64,000 bases of DNA, taken from positions 23,685,501-23,749,500 of the forward strand of contig CM066998.1 in NCBI GenBank assembly GCA_033977485.1, read 5' to 3'. A model generated the notes under the pieces. The model saw only the letters and a program-made list of their open reading frames with translations. It was not told the DNA's origin and did not search any database. This DNA is from Hydrangea macrophylla. Its lineage: Eukaryota; Streptophyta; Magnoliopsida; Cornales; Hydrangeaceae. This document shows positions 33,839 to 44,779 of this stretch, one piece after another (the stretch's first letter is position 1; each line of letters starts with the position of its first letter). Position numbers and translations under genes: made by a program.

Positions 33839-36613
33839 CTCAAATTCACTTCTCTTTCTCGATCATATTTCTCATTCAATCACATCTAGCTCTTCATGCA
33901 ATGCATACTAGATCATGTTATGATATGCCATGTCCATTATCATTTACTAGTATACGTCTCCACTTCTTTTATTTACTTCGTTAACATTTCATGCGTTACC
34001 TACTCTGATTAGCCATCATCACAAAAACATGCATCCATCATCTTAATAGCGTAAGCATCATTGTATAAACATGGATCACATAACCAAGATTTGATACCAG
34101 TAATCATACAGATAAAACCCTTATCATGCTCACATATCCGATAACACTACCATAGCACGAATAATCATAGCGATATAGGTTCTAGGGAAAATATAGCATT
34201 ATACACAATGCATTACTATGCAGCATATCATTCATATTAAGATTAGAGTGAGGTTAGAAAACTCCACTCGATAGTATAGCAAGCTCAGAACCTCGGTAGA
34301 AGCTAACCGGCAAGTTCTACAACATAAAATAGAAGTAGAGGACAAAGTATAAGTGCTAACTACAGGGGCATAATGGTAATTTTACAATATGAGGATGTCA
34401 ACCTCAAGGTAGCGATCTATGCGTCATTCTAAGTCCAACGCCATTGACTAGACTCAAATCAGAGTCCGTCGCATTTTACGAGGTAAAATGCAGGGCTTTT
34501 CATACTACTGCGGATAAAAGACAGGTTGTATTTTCGACTAAGTCAAAAGGTCACAAAACTTAAGGAAAACGATCTAGACATTATTCTAAGACTCTGGGAA
34601 CTGACCGCGTATTTTTCGGAGTCCTAGATTATTTATTTTGAATTTTTAAAGATTATAAGTACTAGAAAATACCCAAAAAGGTTTTTAAATACATAAATAT
34701 AACTATACTGAGAAATTAGTACTTTGAAGTATTTTTAATAAATAATATACATTAACGTATACTCTCAATATTTATCTCATAATTTTCGGAGCTCGTTTAG
34801 TATTTTTAATAATTAATATACTAGTATAATAGCTCCTTATTAATTATTAAAAATACTAAGATATAGTATTACAGTTTTTATAGCTTTAGGGATATCATAA
34901 AATTGCATTGGGGACATTCCCCTAAATTTCCATAATTTATTAGAGCTCATAGGTATTTAAATATCTATTTAAATACTAAGGAAACTTAATATTTATTATT
35001 TATAATAATCATATAAATAATAAATATATATAATACTAGAATAATATTCAGAATATAAAGACTATTCTATAATAATATTCTATAATATGAAAACATAAAT
35101 AATACAATTATACACCATTTATAATTCTTAAAACTATTTAAATCTATTAATATTAATAAATAAGTCAGACCCGACGGGTCAACCCGAACCGACCCTAAGC
35201 TAAATGGGTAGTCCGTTTAGGCTCACAACATAACCCAAATGGGTGATCCACTAAGTCAGACCCGACCCGACCCAAAATAACTGGCGTATCCACTTACACT
35301 CTTGAATAAACCCACCCCAACAAGCTCATTCAGGTTAAACCAACCCGAATCCGTGACCCAATTACACTAACTAACTAACCCAATCCACTAACCATAACCC
35401 AAACCAAATCTGGACCCGACCCAAAACCAACCACACACACAAGCTAACCTGCCCTGATTATCCAAACCCGACCCAAGACTGGCCCGACGTCAAAACGACG
35501 TCGTACCACTCACACACTAACCCATCCTAACCCAAACCCTGGCCGACCCAAAAACCTAGGTGTTATAACCCTTTCTCTTTTTCTTCTTCGGCCAACCATG
35601 CTGCCGCCGACGAGCCTTAGGCCATCGAAAAATCTTCCAATACTCATATCTCTCTCATCTCTTCATCAAAATGCATGAGACCAACGCCAAACGGATCCTT
35701 TGGAACTCCTCTACATCATACTAGAGGATGAAGACCCATGAATCTCGTTTACTAACCCAACCAATCCATTATTCTTCTGACAAAAATAAAAAATAATGCC
35801 TTGCATGACCTATCAATTGGTCTCCTAATCAAAAATCGCTTAAAGTGAGTCTATCTGGGTTCATTCCGGTTAGCATGGTTTGGATTTGAGGGGTTGAAGT
35901 GATGATTCATAAATCAAGCTTCTTAGTGAAGCTCTAATGGCTGCCGGAGCATGTGCAGAGCTTAAGGCTCTATTTGGCTTGCATGCAAGGGTCTAGGGGG
36001 TTCCTACAGGACATGTGAGTGTCCAGAATTGAAATGGGGGTGTGGGTTATGCTGAGAATAAAGAGAGAATATGTATACCGTGTATGTGTGCTTGTATATT
36101 ATCAAGTGTGTATGTGTGATCACTTTTCTTCCAAACTCCCTTATCGGGTCTCTTCTCAATCTAACTAATCTGTGTGTATATCATGCTGAATGTATGTATG
36201 TGTATACTAGGAGAGGCAAGGGTATAGACAAGTGTCCTAGGGTGGATTGCCAAGTGTTGTGTATGGTGTGTGCATGGGTGACACATGGTGGGGGCATTGC
36301 ATGGCTGCCACATGGGTAAGGTGTTGGCTATGTGGTTGCCACGTGGCCATGCGTGGGGTTTGCATCTCATTTTATGTGCAATTGTATAGGGTTACGTGCA
36401 TATCTCGATAGACGTGCACAAATGCAATTGTGCCTACGTACGGGACTATGTACGAGCCTATGTTCAAGTCCTTCTGTGGTGTTTAACTTATAGGCTATAC
36501 TAGTTGAGGTTACATCTATTCTAATATACTCTAGATTAGAGGTATCGTCGTTTGTCGTTAAGACGTGGACTAAAGGGTCTCTAATAAAGATTTATAGTTA
36601 GGGCCATCCTAAT

Positions 36614-36618
36614 GGGCC
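36614..36618. other. Unoccupied target site GGGCC for the non-autonomous Athila-like insertion
   Basis: CCTAATGGGCCTTTTGTAAC here corresponds to the sequence split at 23157 and 30224, where GGGCC is duplicated. Confidence 0.9.
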
Positions 36619-36693
36619 TTTTGTAACCGCAACATGGTGACATCACTAATCTTATATTCCTATGTGGAATTTCTAGAAATTCTGGGTGCTACA

Positions 36694-36698
36694 TTAAC
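36694..36698. other. Target-site duplication TTAAC, right copy
   Basis: Pairs with 18887-18891. Chromovirus LTR sequence resumes immediately after it. Confidence 0.85.
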
Positions 36699-37426
36699 CA
36701 ACCCTTAATGTCTTGTTATTCAGAGACCGATAAATCAACATACTATTTCTAGAAAGAACAGACTCAATCATTTCACATCTATAGACATACCATCATTCTG
36801 TCTATTGCTCGTTAACGATAAAAACCATCCACCGCAAATCCTGGACACCACGTCAATCCATCCCCCGCTTGTTAAGGATATAAACCATCCACTGCATGTC
36901 AGGTATACAATGCTTTGAAAAATAGCACATCAAATCTATTGCCACGACTCATCGCATTGTACCAGTGATCCCTCATTCACCGCTCATTAAGGATATAAAA
37001 CCATCCACCGCTCATTAAGGATATAACACAGATCATCTGCCTATCTCTGGACTGCATGGCCCTGCCCACAGCTCGTTAAGGATGTAAACCATCCACCACA
37101 TGTGAAAGCATATCATAACTAGGCGTCCGCCCACGTACCATTCCTAGAACTTATCAAACCTACTTATGTTTCATACTAACATTGATACATGACTTCCACT
37201 TTATGGCCTGACTACTCTGATTAAAAGAAACGGATATCAAACTCATACACAAATCAACATATTACCCACGTAGTCATATTCTTCCGTTTATCAAAATATC
37301 CTTTATTCTTTAGTGTTACATTACCCCTGTTTAACCCATAGTCATAGAATCGAAGTCCGAATCGAGAATTGAACAATCAAACCCTTTATATAATAAATAG
37401 GCAAAGGAATCCATGTTCTGCTAATA

Positions 37427-37604
37427 CCAATCGATTGGGATAAGGTCCAATCGATTGAAAAAACGAACAATCGATTGGTTCCAAAACAAAGTCAATCGAT
37501 TGCTAACATTGGTAATTGATTGGGATGTTAATCGATTAAAATTCAATTCAATCGATTGGGTCCATACTAATGGCAATCGATTGGGAATTATACCAATCGA
37601 TTGG
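37427..37604. repeat. CAATCGATTGG palindrome array (right chromovirus LTR)
   Basis: Nine units such as CCAATCGATTGGG and GTCAATCGATTGC in 178 bp. It lies downstream of the TATA-like run in element orientation. Confidence 0.85.
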
Positions 37605-37813
37605 CACTCCATCTTCACCAGCAGATTAAGAGAACAGCATATATAAACGTAGAAATCATGTATTTACACATCTAAACATCATCACAACTTGTATAAACAT
37701 CAAATAGAGGGACCAAGTGAGTTAGGACTCACCAAGGGTGTGTTTGGGTGTGTGTAAGCTTGAAAACTTCAAAGTTCTCTCTCTTTCCCTTCTATTTCTC
37801 TCTTATCTATCCA

Positions 37814-37865
<52 letters not shown>

Positions 37866-38101
37866 TTCTTCTTCTTGTTCTTCTCTTCTTCTTCTCTTCT
37901 CTGTCAAGGGTAGTGTTTATGGTTGTTTGGGTGTATATATATAGATATGTGTGAAAATATATACATAACTCACAAGATATGTCTCTCTCTCTCTCAAGGC
38001 TATGGAAATTGGCCCAAGGCCATAAATGGATGCATATATAGAGGTTGAGAGTGCCACACGTCCAAAGCTCAAGCAAAGAAGAAAACTTATCTCAGCTAAT
38101 G

Positions 38102-38294
38102 CCAATCGATTGGTAAAGATGGCTATCGATTGGTAATAGGTATTTGAAGGCAATCGATTGATGTAGATGACAATCGATTGATATGTTGCCACGTAATAAA
38201 TTTAAGTCGATAAGAAAGCAATCGATTGGGAACTTGTCAATTGATTGGTATTCATAAAGTGGCAATCGATTGGGGAATAAGGCAATCGATTGGT
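38102..38294. repeat. CAATCGATTGG palindrome array (right chromovirus LTR, U3)
   Basis: Seven or more units of GCAATCGATTGG type, about 160 bp upstream of the TATA-like run in element orientation. Confidence 0.85.
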
Positions 38295-38386
38295 AACCAA
38301 ATTTCACCAAAAGAATAAGAAAGGTTATACAAGTATAGAAAAAAAATACCAAGTCTTATTATATATCAAAAATACTGGGTATTACA

Positions 38387-39505
38387 CAATCTCTCCACAC
38401 TTGTATTGAGTTTACTCATTAGCAGCATCATCTGGTACATCATAAGTGTATTCAGGTCCTCTTGTGCCTTCTTATGAGGTGGCACATAAGTGTTTAGATG
38501 AGGATTGGTTATTATTACCCTGATTATAGTTGGGTTGAGGTGGATGATTTTGCTGATATTGATTTTGGTGGTACCCTTGATTCTGTTGATAGGTAGGTGT
38601 AGGTTGGTAGTTCTGTTGGTACCCTTAATGCTGAGGTCAGTATTGATTTCCTTGATTCGGCTGCCACTATTGAGATGGGTTTGCTATTGTAGCACTATTC
38701 CTGTGATCGAAGCCAGGATGGCTCCATCTTTTGTTGGGGTTGAAACTATTTGGGGTGTTTACAAGATATATTTGCAATGTTGAGAGGTATGCCCCATTTG
38801 GAGACAACTCAAACAGGATTTTTCAGAAGCAAACTGTATTACAGGTTCTTTCTTTGCTTCTAATGTCTCTAACTTACAAGGCAGTTGCTCATATTTTTCC
38901 ATCAAACCATCTTTGGCTTTCAACAAAAAAATGCTTTTTTTTTATTTGAACTCGAACTTGTTTAAGTTCTTGTCATGTGAGTCTCCCATTCTGGTGCGTG
39001 GTTAGCCAGCCATTCAAAATAAGCTTCAGCTTGGTCTGCATTCTTGCTCATAAATTCACCATCACTTGTGGTTTCTATAAGCTTCTTCGATTTCAGGCTA
39101 AGACCATTATAGAAGAAACTTATTGTTCACCACTTCTCGAAGCCATGATGTGGGCATAGAAATAGCAAATCTTTGAATCACTCCCATGCCTCAGCAAAAG
39201 TTTCTCTCTTTTTGATTGTACATTTTTATTCGTCTCAAGACATCGATTTTTAACCGATTGGGGAAGAACTTCTTGAGAAAGGTTTCGTGAATAGCTGTGC
39301 ATGTTGAAATAGAGTTTGGCTTGAGTGATAATAACCATGACTTTGCTTTGTCCTTCAAAGTGAAAGGGAAAAGCTTTAGTTGAATTACATCACTCGAGCA
39401 GGTTTAATTAGTGAAAGTGCCACAAACGTCTTCGAAATCTCGAATATGTAAGTATTCCTTCTCTTTTTCCATCTTATGATAAGTGGGTAACAATTGGATC
39501 ATTCC
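38387..39505 (-). pseudogene. gag: Athila-like gag fragment (decayed)
   Basis: The minus strand reads MIQLLPTYHKMEKEKEYLHI, then RDFEDVCGTF, LKDKAKSWLLSLKPNSIST, a FFPNRLKIDVLRRIKMYNQK block, AWERFKDLLFLCPHHGFEKW and FFYNGLSLKSKKLIETTSDG. This is the capsid-type retrotransposon gag domain of Athila/Tat elements. Downstream are a partial knuckle SCLQMGHTSQHC (38790-38830) and a Gln/Asn/Tyr-rich tail (YQQNYQPTPTYQQNQGYHQN). Stops and shifts are frequent. The N-terminus is cut at about 39505 by a + strand gypsy fragment. Confidence 0.75.
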
Positions 39506-40200
39506 ATTATGGAAATGGAATGTATATGTATGTGATGGGATACGAATGCAAGAAGGTGTGTGATGAGAACATGGCGGCTAGCACAAGGTGGAATGCGGAC
39601 CCGAACCACGTGCCAATTGGTCCGATTACAAGGGCGCGAGCAAAGCGGTTCAAGGACAATCTCAATGGGCTGGTTCAACAAATTTGGGTTGAGATTAATC
39701 TGAGTGGCCCAAAGGAGGATACTAGTGATCCACAAGGCTGGGTGTCCATGATTCAAGCTCTAGAATAAATTATAGGCTTGCATGCCAACTTAGGGATTTT
39801 TTATATTCATTAGTTTCCTTTTATTTTAGTTTTGGGATGAATTATATTGGACCATAATATTTCGTAGGCTTAAAAGGGCCCAACTTTAAGCCTCAGCTAT
39901 TTAAACAGTTTTAGGGTTTGTAATATTCAGTTTTTGATCATTAATAATATTGTTAGAGTTTTCTCTTTGGTTCTTTGAAGAACTATTCGAACTTATCAGA
40001 TTTACTATGTGGCGTTCATACCTGGACTTATCAATCGAGTTTTCCATCCTTGATTGTGGCGTCTTCATCCTTTATACCAAGGTTCGCATCTGTTATAGGT
40101 GTTGGGTCGCGGTTTCCATTGAATCTGACAGTAGAACGGTCCGAGACATTAATCGTGTTACGGGTTTTGTCACATTATTGGCGGGGTTCGTATCAGTGTG
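39505..40200 (+). mobile_element. Ty3/gypsy 3' end: pol C-terminus plus LTR-like sequence
   Basis: The + strand frame at 39520-39768 encodes VPIGPITRARAKRFKDNLNG then LVQQIWVE, the tail that commonly ends plant gypsy polyproteins. About 430 bp of LTR-like sequence follow (TATTTAAACAG, a TTGTAATATTC poly-A region, then GGTGTTGGGTCGCGGTTTCC). It interrupts the opposite-strand Athila-like gag and its leader. Exact ends and a TSD could not be fixed. Confidence 0.5.
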
Positions 40201-40626
40201 GCTGTTCGATCGAGAGGTAAGAGTTCACGAATAGGGCATTGACCGTCATCGATGAAGTCAGCCCTATTATCTCCCTATTGACTCTCCGTGTTAGATATTG
40301 AATTAGAAGTAGAGGGAGTAGAAATGGGATTAGCAGCACCATTGATGGAATCCTCAAATAAATTTGTGATGAAAACTTTAGTGGAGTCGTAGGACATAGA
40401 AGGACACAAATCACACAATTTGTGTTCTGAAGAACGAAAAGAAAAAGAAAGATAGAAATGGGATAAGGAAGGATTGGATCAATCTAAAAGTTATAGCCAT
40501 CGTTACCGTCCCTGGCAACAGTGTCAAAAACTTGACACGACTGAAATTATGTGTTCTTCTAGAGTACGTCCAAGTGTAGACGGTCGTGTCGAGTAATAAC
40601 CGGTAAGACCGGGTCGAGGATGTTGG
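40200..40626 (-). mobile_element. Athila-like gag start, leader, PBS and LTR end (remnant)
   Basis: On the minus strand an LTR end (TCGTGTCAAG at about 40533-40540) is followed by PBS-like TGACACTGTTGCCAGGG, a leader, and MSYDSTKVFITNLFEDSING starting at 40397. This is the upstream part of the gag at 38387-39505. The LTR is cut at about 40626. Confidence 0.6.
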
Positions 40627-40639
40627 GACGATGGCAGGC

Positions 40640-42154
40640 ACTATGGCTATCCCTCTCGCGTTTGGTAAAAGTTTCTATAACATGATAGAAATAGGTTCTT
40701 CAAAGATAAATCTAGACCTCTCGGCTATCCCTCTCGGGTTGGAAGGAGAAGTTTTCTTCGCCAGATCAGAGGCCTCCTTCACTGGTTTCACTTCAGGTAC
40801 GTTAGTAAGTATTACTCGGCCGGTAAGGTTTTTATTCACTAACTAGAATGGCGGGATTGAAACCATTTAGGTCAACCCAAACTGATGTTTAAGAAGTTGA
40901 GGGTAGTAAAATTTGGCCCCACATTTGTTGTTGCTTTTAGGAAGGGACGCACTGTAAATTATCTCTCAAAGGACCATGAAAAAATTTGATGATACAAGTT
41001 CTGGACCCCCTGATTATCACCGGCATTCTCGGTTGGAAGTTTTAGAAAAGATGGGAGAGTTGAGAAAGACGAAAAGGGTAGAAAAGAAGAAGGGAGTCGA
41101 AGGTTGGTCTCATAGATAAATAAAAAAACAAGAATCAAAATTATGGGCTTTTGGTTCAACGTCAGTGAGATGGCAAGCAAAGATTGCTGCGTCAGAAGGA
41201 GGGCCATTAGCCGGATGAAACTCAAGGAAGTTGAAATGAAGCCAAAGATAGATAAGCCATACAGGGCTGCTAGCATTTTTATAGCCCAAGATCAGGAAAT
41301 CCCTCACTCCTCTACATAAATGGGACCACACCAGGGTAGCCAGAGCCATCGGCCTACCTTGGCTCAATGCCCAGGCAAGGGGGATTTGGTCTCTTGTAAT
41401 TGTCTGGGCGGTCGAGCAAAAAATGAACTGGTTCAGCCAATATAGAAGAATGGCCATGTGCGTTTCTTCTATTACCACAGAGCCTTCTTTCCCACAGCAA
41501 TGAGTAACGAACCCTCCATAAGAGTTCACAGTCTCTTCGGGGGATGAACCCCTTTTTTTCTAGGATAGATTGGGAAAACGTGAAGTTGGTTTGACCTTCG
41601 TTAAAAGCTAGAAAGACCTCGTCTCCATGGGGTGGAAGCCCAAGAGAAGACTGATATCCTAAATTGTTAGACCCACTAGTCCCCATTAAATGGAAAGGAA
41701 TTCTAAGATTGAGAACAGAACGCTAAAGTGGCAAAAAATAGGGCTCAGTTAATGGGAAGTTTATGTTTGATCAACATGATAGCTTTGTAGATGCCTGCTG
41801 CTCCTACACACCCTTCTTCGTTGTCACTACTTGGTCTACCTATTTCGCCCAACCATTGGCCAGAGTGGGCTAACCCCTCACCAGAAAGGTCTATTTATAA
41901 AATTATCAAAAATTCCCCAAGTTAAAAAGGGAATTGCCTTGAATAGGGAGAAAAAAGGAGGTAAAATCTTCAGGGGCATCCCCAAGAAAGGCAGGGCCTA
42001 ACCCAATGGTCGTGGAAGAAGTCTTTGTTGACTCTAAATTAATGAAGGATGAAAGAGAGTAAGAAGATGTATGAGACAGCAAGAGAACTTGGATGTTTTC
42101 AGAACGGGACACATCGTTGTCTAGTACAATTACACTAGAGGAGGTAAAAGCCAT
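40640..42154 (-). pseudogene. Plant mobile domain (PMD, aminotransferase-like) ORF, decayed
   Basis: The first block begins MAFTSSSVIVLDNDVSRSEN. After a gap comes LGLPPHGDEVFLAFNEGQ (41600-41660), then LLYWLNQFIFCSTAQTITRD and PLAWALSQGRPMALATLVWS and SPVWLIYLWLHFNFLEF (41200-41450), then KFYYPQLLKHQFGLT near 40890. The wording and order match the PMD family carried by plant transposable elements and by MAIN-type host genes. At least one frameshift near 41450-41530 and several stops break it. It lies antisense to the adjoining Tat-like LTR, in keeping with antisense extra ORFs described for Tat-lineage elements. A captured host fragment is the alternative. Confidence 0.65.
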
Positions 42155-42436
42155 GATTTGGGAAAGATTTTTACAGAAACATGAAAAAAGAGGAGTTACT
42201 AGAAATTAGAGCTCTGTACAAAAAAGGGAGAAGAAGAAAGATAGAAAAAGGATGGGTAATTTGACACATTTATAGCGTGCACACACGTGCAGACAAAAGA
42301 AATGAGGTGTCTCTTTGCTTCAAAAAATTTAAACCAACTTTTCTCCGAGGCAAGACGTGGCATGACGTGGCATGCTCATATTCAAAAGCGTTAAGATAAA
42401 CATTACAATAACCATTGTAACCATTTAATGTCACGT

Positions 42437-42449
42437 TTTAGGGGGCAAT
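42437..42449 (+). other. Polypurine-tract-like TTTTAGGGGGCAAT before Tat-like LTR
   Basis: TTTTAGGGGGCAAT immediately precedes TGTATGCACC. This PPT wording is typical of Tat/Ogre-group elements. Confidence 0.5.
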
Positions 42450-42792
42450 TGTATGCACCCAAAAAATGCATAAGTCTTCATAGCCTGACGAGAATGAGCG
42501 AAGGAGCTAATGTTGCCTTCTCATCATACTGCCTCATCATTGTGCTGCCTTATCATCGTGCTGCCAATTCATTGGCATGTCTCTCCCATCGGTGTGATAA
42601 AAGCTTCTTTGAGAAGCCTTGTGCAGGTTCTAAGAAACAAAGATCTCCAAATGATGAGAGAAAACCCCAAAAGTTGTTAGAACTCATGATGAAAATGCAT
42701 GTGGCAAAATAGATAGAGCTAAAGTTCCAACCAATGACAGAATTTGGAAGCTGGAAGAACCACTGACGTGGCCGAAGCTCATTAGGCATGGC
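42450..42792 (+). repeat. Tat-like LTR, left piece (split by copia insertion)
   Basis: It begins TGTATGCACCC and is interrupted at 42792 by the copia element. It probably resumes at 51452, where a TATA-like CTATAAATGC occurs at 51499. It has no sister LTR in the window, so its end is unknown. Confidence 0.45.
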
Positions 42793-43480
42793 TGTTGGGT
42801 TTGTGCCCTCAAACCATTACCTTATGTATGAGACATTGACATTTTAATATATGGATATCAGCTTTACATTTCATTGTGCACGTTTCTCTCATGAAATGAT
42901 TATTGATCCTTAAGTATCACATCAAGTAATTTGTGTGTGTATGAGATACATACAAGTGAGATACGAATTATTAATCTTTCATACCTAGAATTTATCATAG
43001 TGGATGATGAGATTGGATATCTCATCAGGTTTACACTATATCATGATTAACTACCATTGGATGGAAGATGAATCTCAATCACTAGAGTATAGCTCTTAGT
43101 TAATATGCTAGTGCTTATAGTGCATTGACGGACTTGAGCTTTCCTACTAACGCTTAAGGTTGTCAATAATCGATAGGAACTCATAACTTGTATAAAGTAC
43201 ATGTTCTCAATCTTGATATGATTATGAACACAGACTGTGGATATGGCTGTGTTGAATTACCAATCAGTGAGGTCTTAGAGATCAACACCAGGGTATCTTG
43301 GGTATGTCATGTTCACGGGGTTGTGAACATAAATTGTCAAGATAGAATCTACTCTTTGATAAAGAGTAAGCATTCCGTTGAGAATGTGACCAAGTTGATT
43401 ACTAAGAAATACAGTCTTGTTGATAAGTAGTTATCAATATGTTTGGTAATCATGAGTGGTGAATGGAACTCAAGGAGTAC

Positions 43481-43589
43481 AAGCAATGTCCAGATTTACA
43501 TGGTGTACTAATGTCCCTCTACCTGAATGTGATTGCAAATGCTAATGTTAGAGGGACATTAGTACACCATATAAGTCTGGACATTGCTT
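43481..43589. repeat. 40-bp-arm hairpin in copia 5' LTR
   Basis: The left arm 43481-43520 (AAGCAATGTCCAGATTTACA...) and right arm 43550-43589 are near-perfect inverted copies around a 29-nt loop. The right arm is conserved in the 3' LTR (about 50735-50785) but the left arm is not. Confidence 0.85.
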
Positions 43590-43793
43590 CGAATATGTCC
43601 TTTTGTTTTGCAGTTCAATTATCATTTTATAGTGGAGCAAACGTTAACTGATCAGTTAGTTAATTTGCTAACCAAAGAGTTTGGTCATGGGAATTAATAA
43701 TTGATTTGAGCCAACAATAAAGAGCCTAGGAGGCCCCACTCTTAGCTCCACTAGGATTCTTGTAAAGGCACAAGAGGATCTTGTCAAGACAGG

Positions 43794-43905
43794 TTCGATC
43801 GATCGAAGGAGTCTCGATCGATTGAAGTCAAGGCAAGCTCGATCGATTGAAAGTTGTTCAATCGATCGAAGGTTCGATCGATCAAAGCCAATTCAATCTA
43901 TTGAA
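43794..43905. repeat. ATCGAT-palindrome array upstream of copia TATA box
   Basis: About six units, for example TTCGATCGATCGAAGG, CTCGATCGATTGAAG and TTCAATCGATCGAAGG. The array ends about 20 bp before TATAAATAG. Confidence 0.85.
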
Positions 43906-43926
43906 GGTAAGTTGGTTTCGGGAATC

Positions 43927-43935
43927 TATAAATAG
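43927..43935 (+). promoter_or_regulatory. TATA box of copia 5' LTR
   Basis: TATAAATAG; the same motif lies at 51086-51094 in the 3' LTR. Confidence 0.7.
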
Positions 43936-44290
43936 GGCAGCTACATACAGAAGTCAATAATCGTCATTTTCAACATCCCTAAGCTATTGCAATTGTTTAG
44001 GGTTCCCAAACCTTCTCTATCCTCCCTATTAGAGATCCTACCATCTCTAGCCTCTCCGGGAAGCACTCATAGGAGACATAAGGGTGAAGACAACCTAGTG
44101 GAAGCTGCTGCACCATCCAGGAGTTTGAAGAATTCAGAATTAGGTTTAAGACACAAAGTGTAATTCTTGTCCCCTTTTGAACGCATCTATAGAATTGATG
44201 AGTAGTAGATCCGGGCTGCCAATAAAGTTTCAAACTTTGTTTTCCATTGCGCATTTAAATAAATAATTTTAAACCTAATTTTTCTTCAAT

Positions 44291-44303
44291 TGGTATCAGA
44301 GCC
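44291..44303 (+). other. Primer-binding site (tRNA-Met) of copia element
   Basis: TGGTATCAGAGCC, a perfect match to the usual plant copia PBS, two bases after the LTR. Confidence 0.95.
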
Positions 44304-44460
44304 TCACTTGTTTGGATCTGTAGATGCATTTTAGAATACCAGTTTGATTTACATGTTAGTATTTAGTGCTGTTTTGAAACTGCATCATCACAGATATGTC
44401 TCTGTAGTGTTTTTGTAGCTAAAAACAAATCTGTGATAGCATTGGATGCATGTTGGTTTT

Positions 44461-44600
44461 GATTGATTGAACTTGTTTCGATTGATTAAAACTCTCTATG
44501 TTCGATCGATTGAAACTCTCTGTGTTCAATCAATTGAAAGAGTTTGGATCGATCGAACCAATGCAGTCTTCGAGCGATCGAACACGCTTCGATTGATCAT
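44461..44600. repeat. ATCGAT-palindrome array in copia leader
   Basis: About seven units, several decayed to GATTGATTGA, with TTCGATCGATTGAAA and TTGGATCGATCGAACC better preserved. Confidence 0.75.
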
Positions 44601-44710
44601 AACAGGTTATCTGTCCTGATCTTCTTTTCACAGTTTTATAAGTTTAAAATTATCTAGTTAGTATTTTATATTGTTCTGGAAAATTTTAAATTAGTTTGTG
44701 AAATTTTGAG

Positions 44711-44779
44711 TTCAATCGATTGAACTTAGTACAATCGATCGAGAGTTTGATCGATTGAAGCTTCTTCAATCGATCGAAG
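44711..44779. repeat. ATCGAT-palindrome array in copia leader (second)
   Basis: Four units in 69 bp: TTCAATCGATTGAA, ACAATCGATCGAG, TTGATCGATTGAAG and TTCAATCGATCGAAG. Spacing is about 17-18 bp. Confidence 0.85.

Larger units (their letters stand above)
18892..36693 (-). mobile_element. Long-LTR Ty3/gypsy-like element without pol, nested in chromovirus LTR
   Basis: On the minus strand it has a 5' LTR at 36693-32842 (TGTAGCACCC ... GGCGTGACA), a PBS TGGTATTAGAGCC at 32833-32821, about 2.5 kb internal (30303-32841), and a 3' LTR at 30302-18892. The 3' LTR contains a 7.1-kb insertion and a MITE. The 5-bp TSD is TTAAC. LTR ends resemble the host chromovirus (TGTAATACCC ... GCTTGACA). No RT, RNase H or integrase is visible and only a degenerate zinc knuckle is left. 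It is therefore non-autonomous or heavily deleted. Confidence 0.85.
32842..36693 (-). repeat. 5' LTR of long-LTR element, 3852 bp
   Basis: It runs from TGTCACGCC to GGGTGCTACA and is homologous along its length to 18892-30302, but without the MITE and the nested Athila-like element. It therefore preserves both empty sites. It carries about 10 units of the 24-bp minisatellite. Confidence 0.85.
36699..38386 (-). repeat. Chromovirus 5' LTR, second piece
   Basis: Continuation of 18295-18891 after the nested element, ending at 38386 (minus-strand start TGTAATACCC). From 36970 it matches 9734-12264 minus the hAT-like insertion. It contains a (CT)n tract at about 37816-37861, a TATATATATA run at 37934-37943 that may hold the TATA box, and palindrome arrays on both sides. 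Confidence 0.85.
42793..44288 (+). repeat. 5' LTR of copia element
   Basis: 1496 bp, TG...CA. It has a TATA box at 43927-43935, a palindrome array at 43794-43905 directly upstream, and a long hairpin at 43481-43589 not seen in the 3' LTR. Confidence 0.9.

Noticed and set aside
40631..40846. Plus-strand 71-aa ORF starting MAGTMAIPLAFGKS
   Set aside because: It lies antisense to the C-terminal side of the PMD-type ORF, which reads KFYYPQLLKHQFGLT just downstream on the minus strand.
42428..42712. Protein starting MSRFRGQLYAPKK
   Set aside because: It begins in the polypurine tract and reads into the LTR, and no family is recognised.
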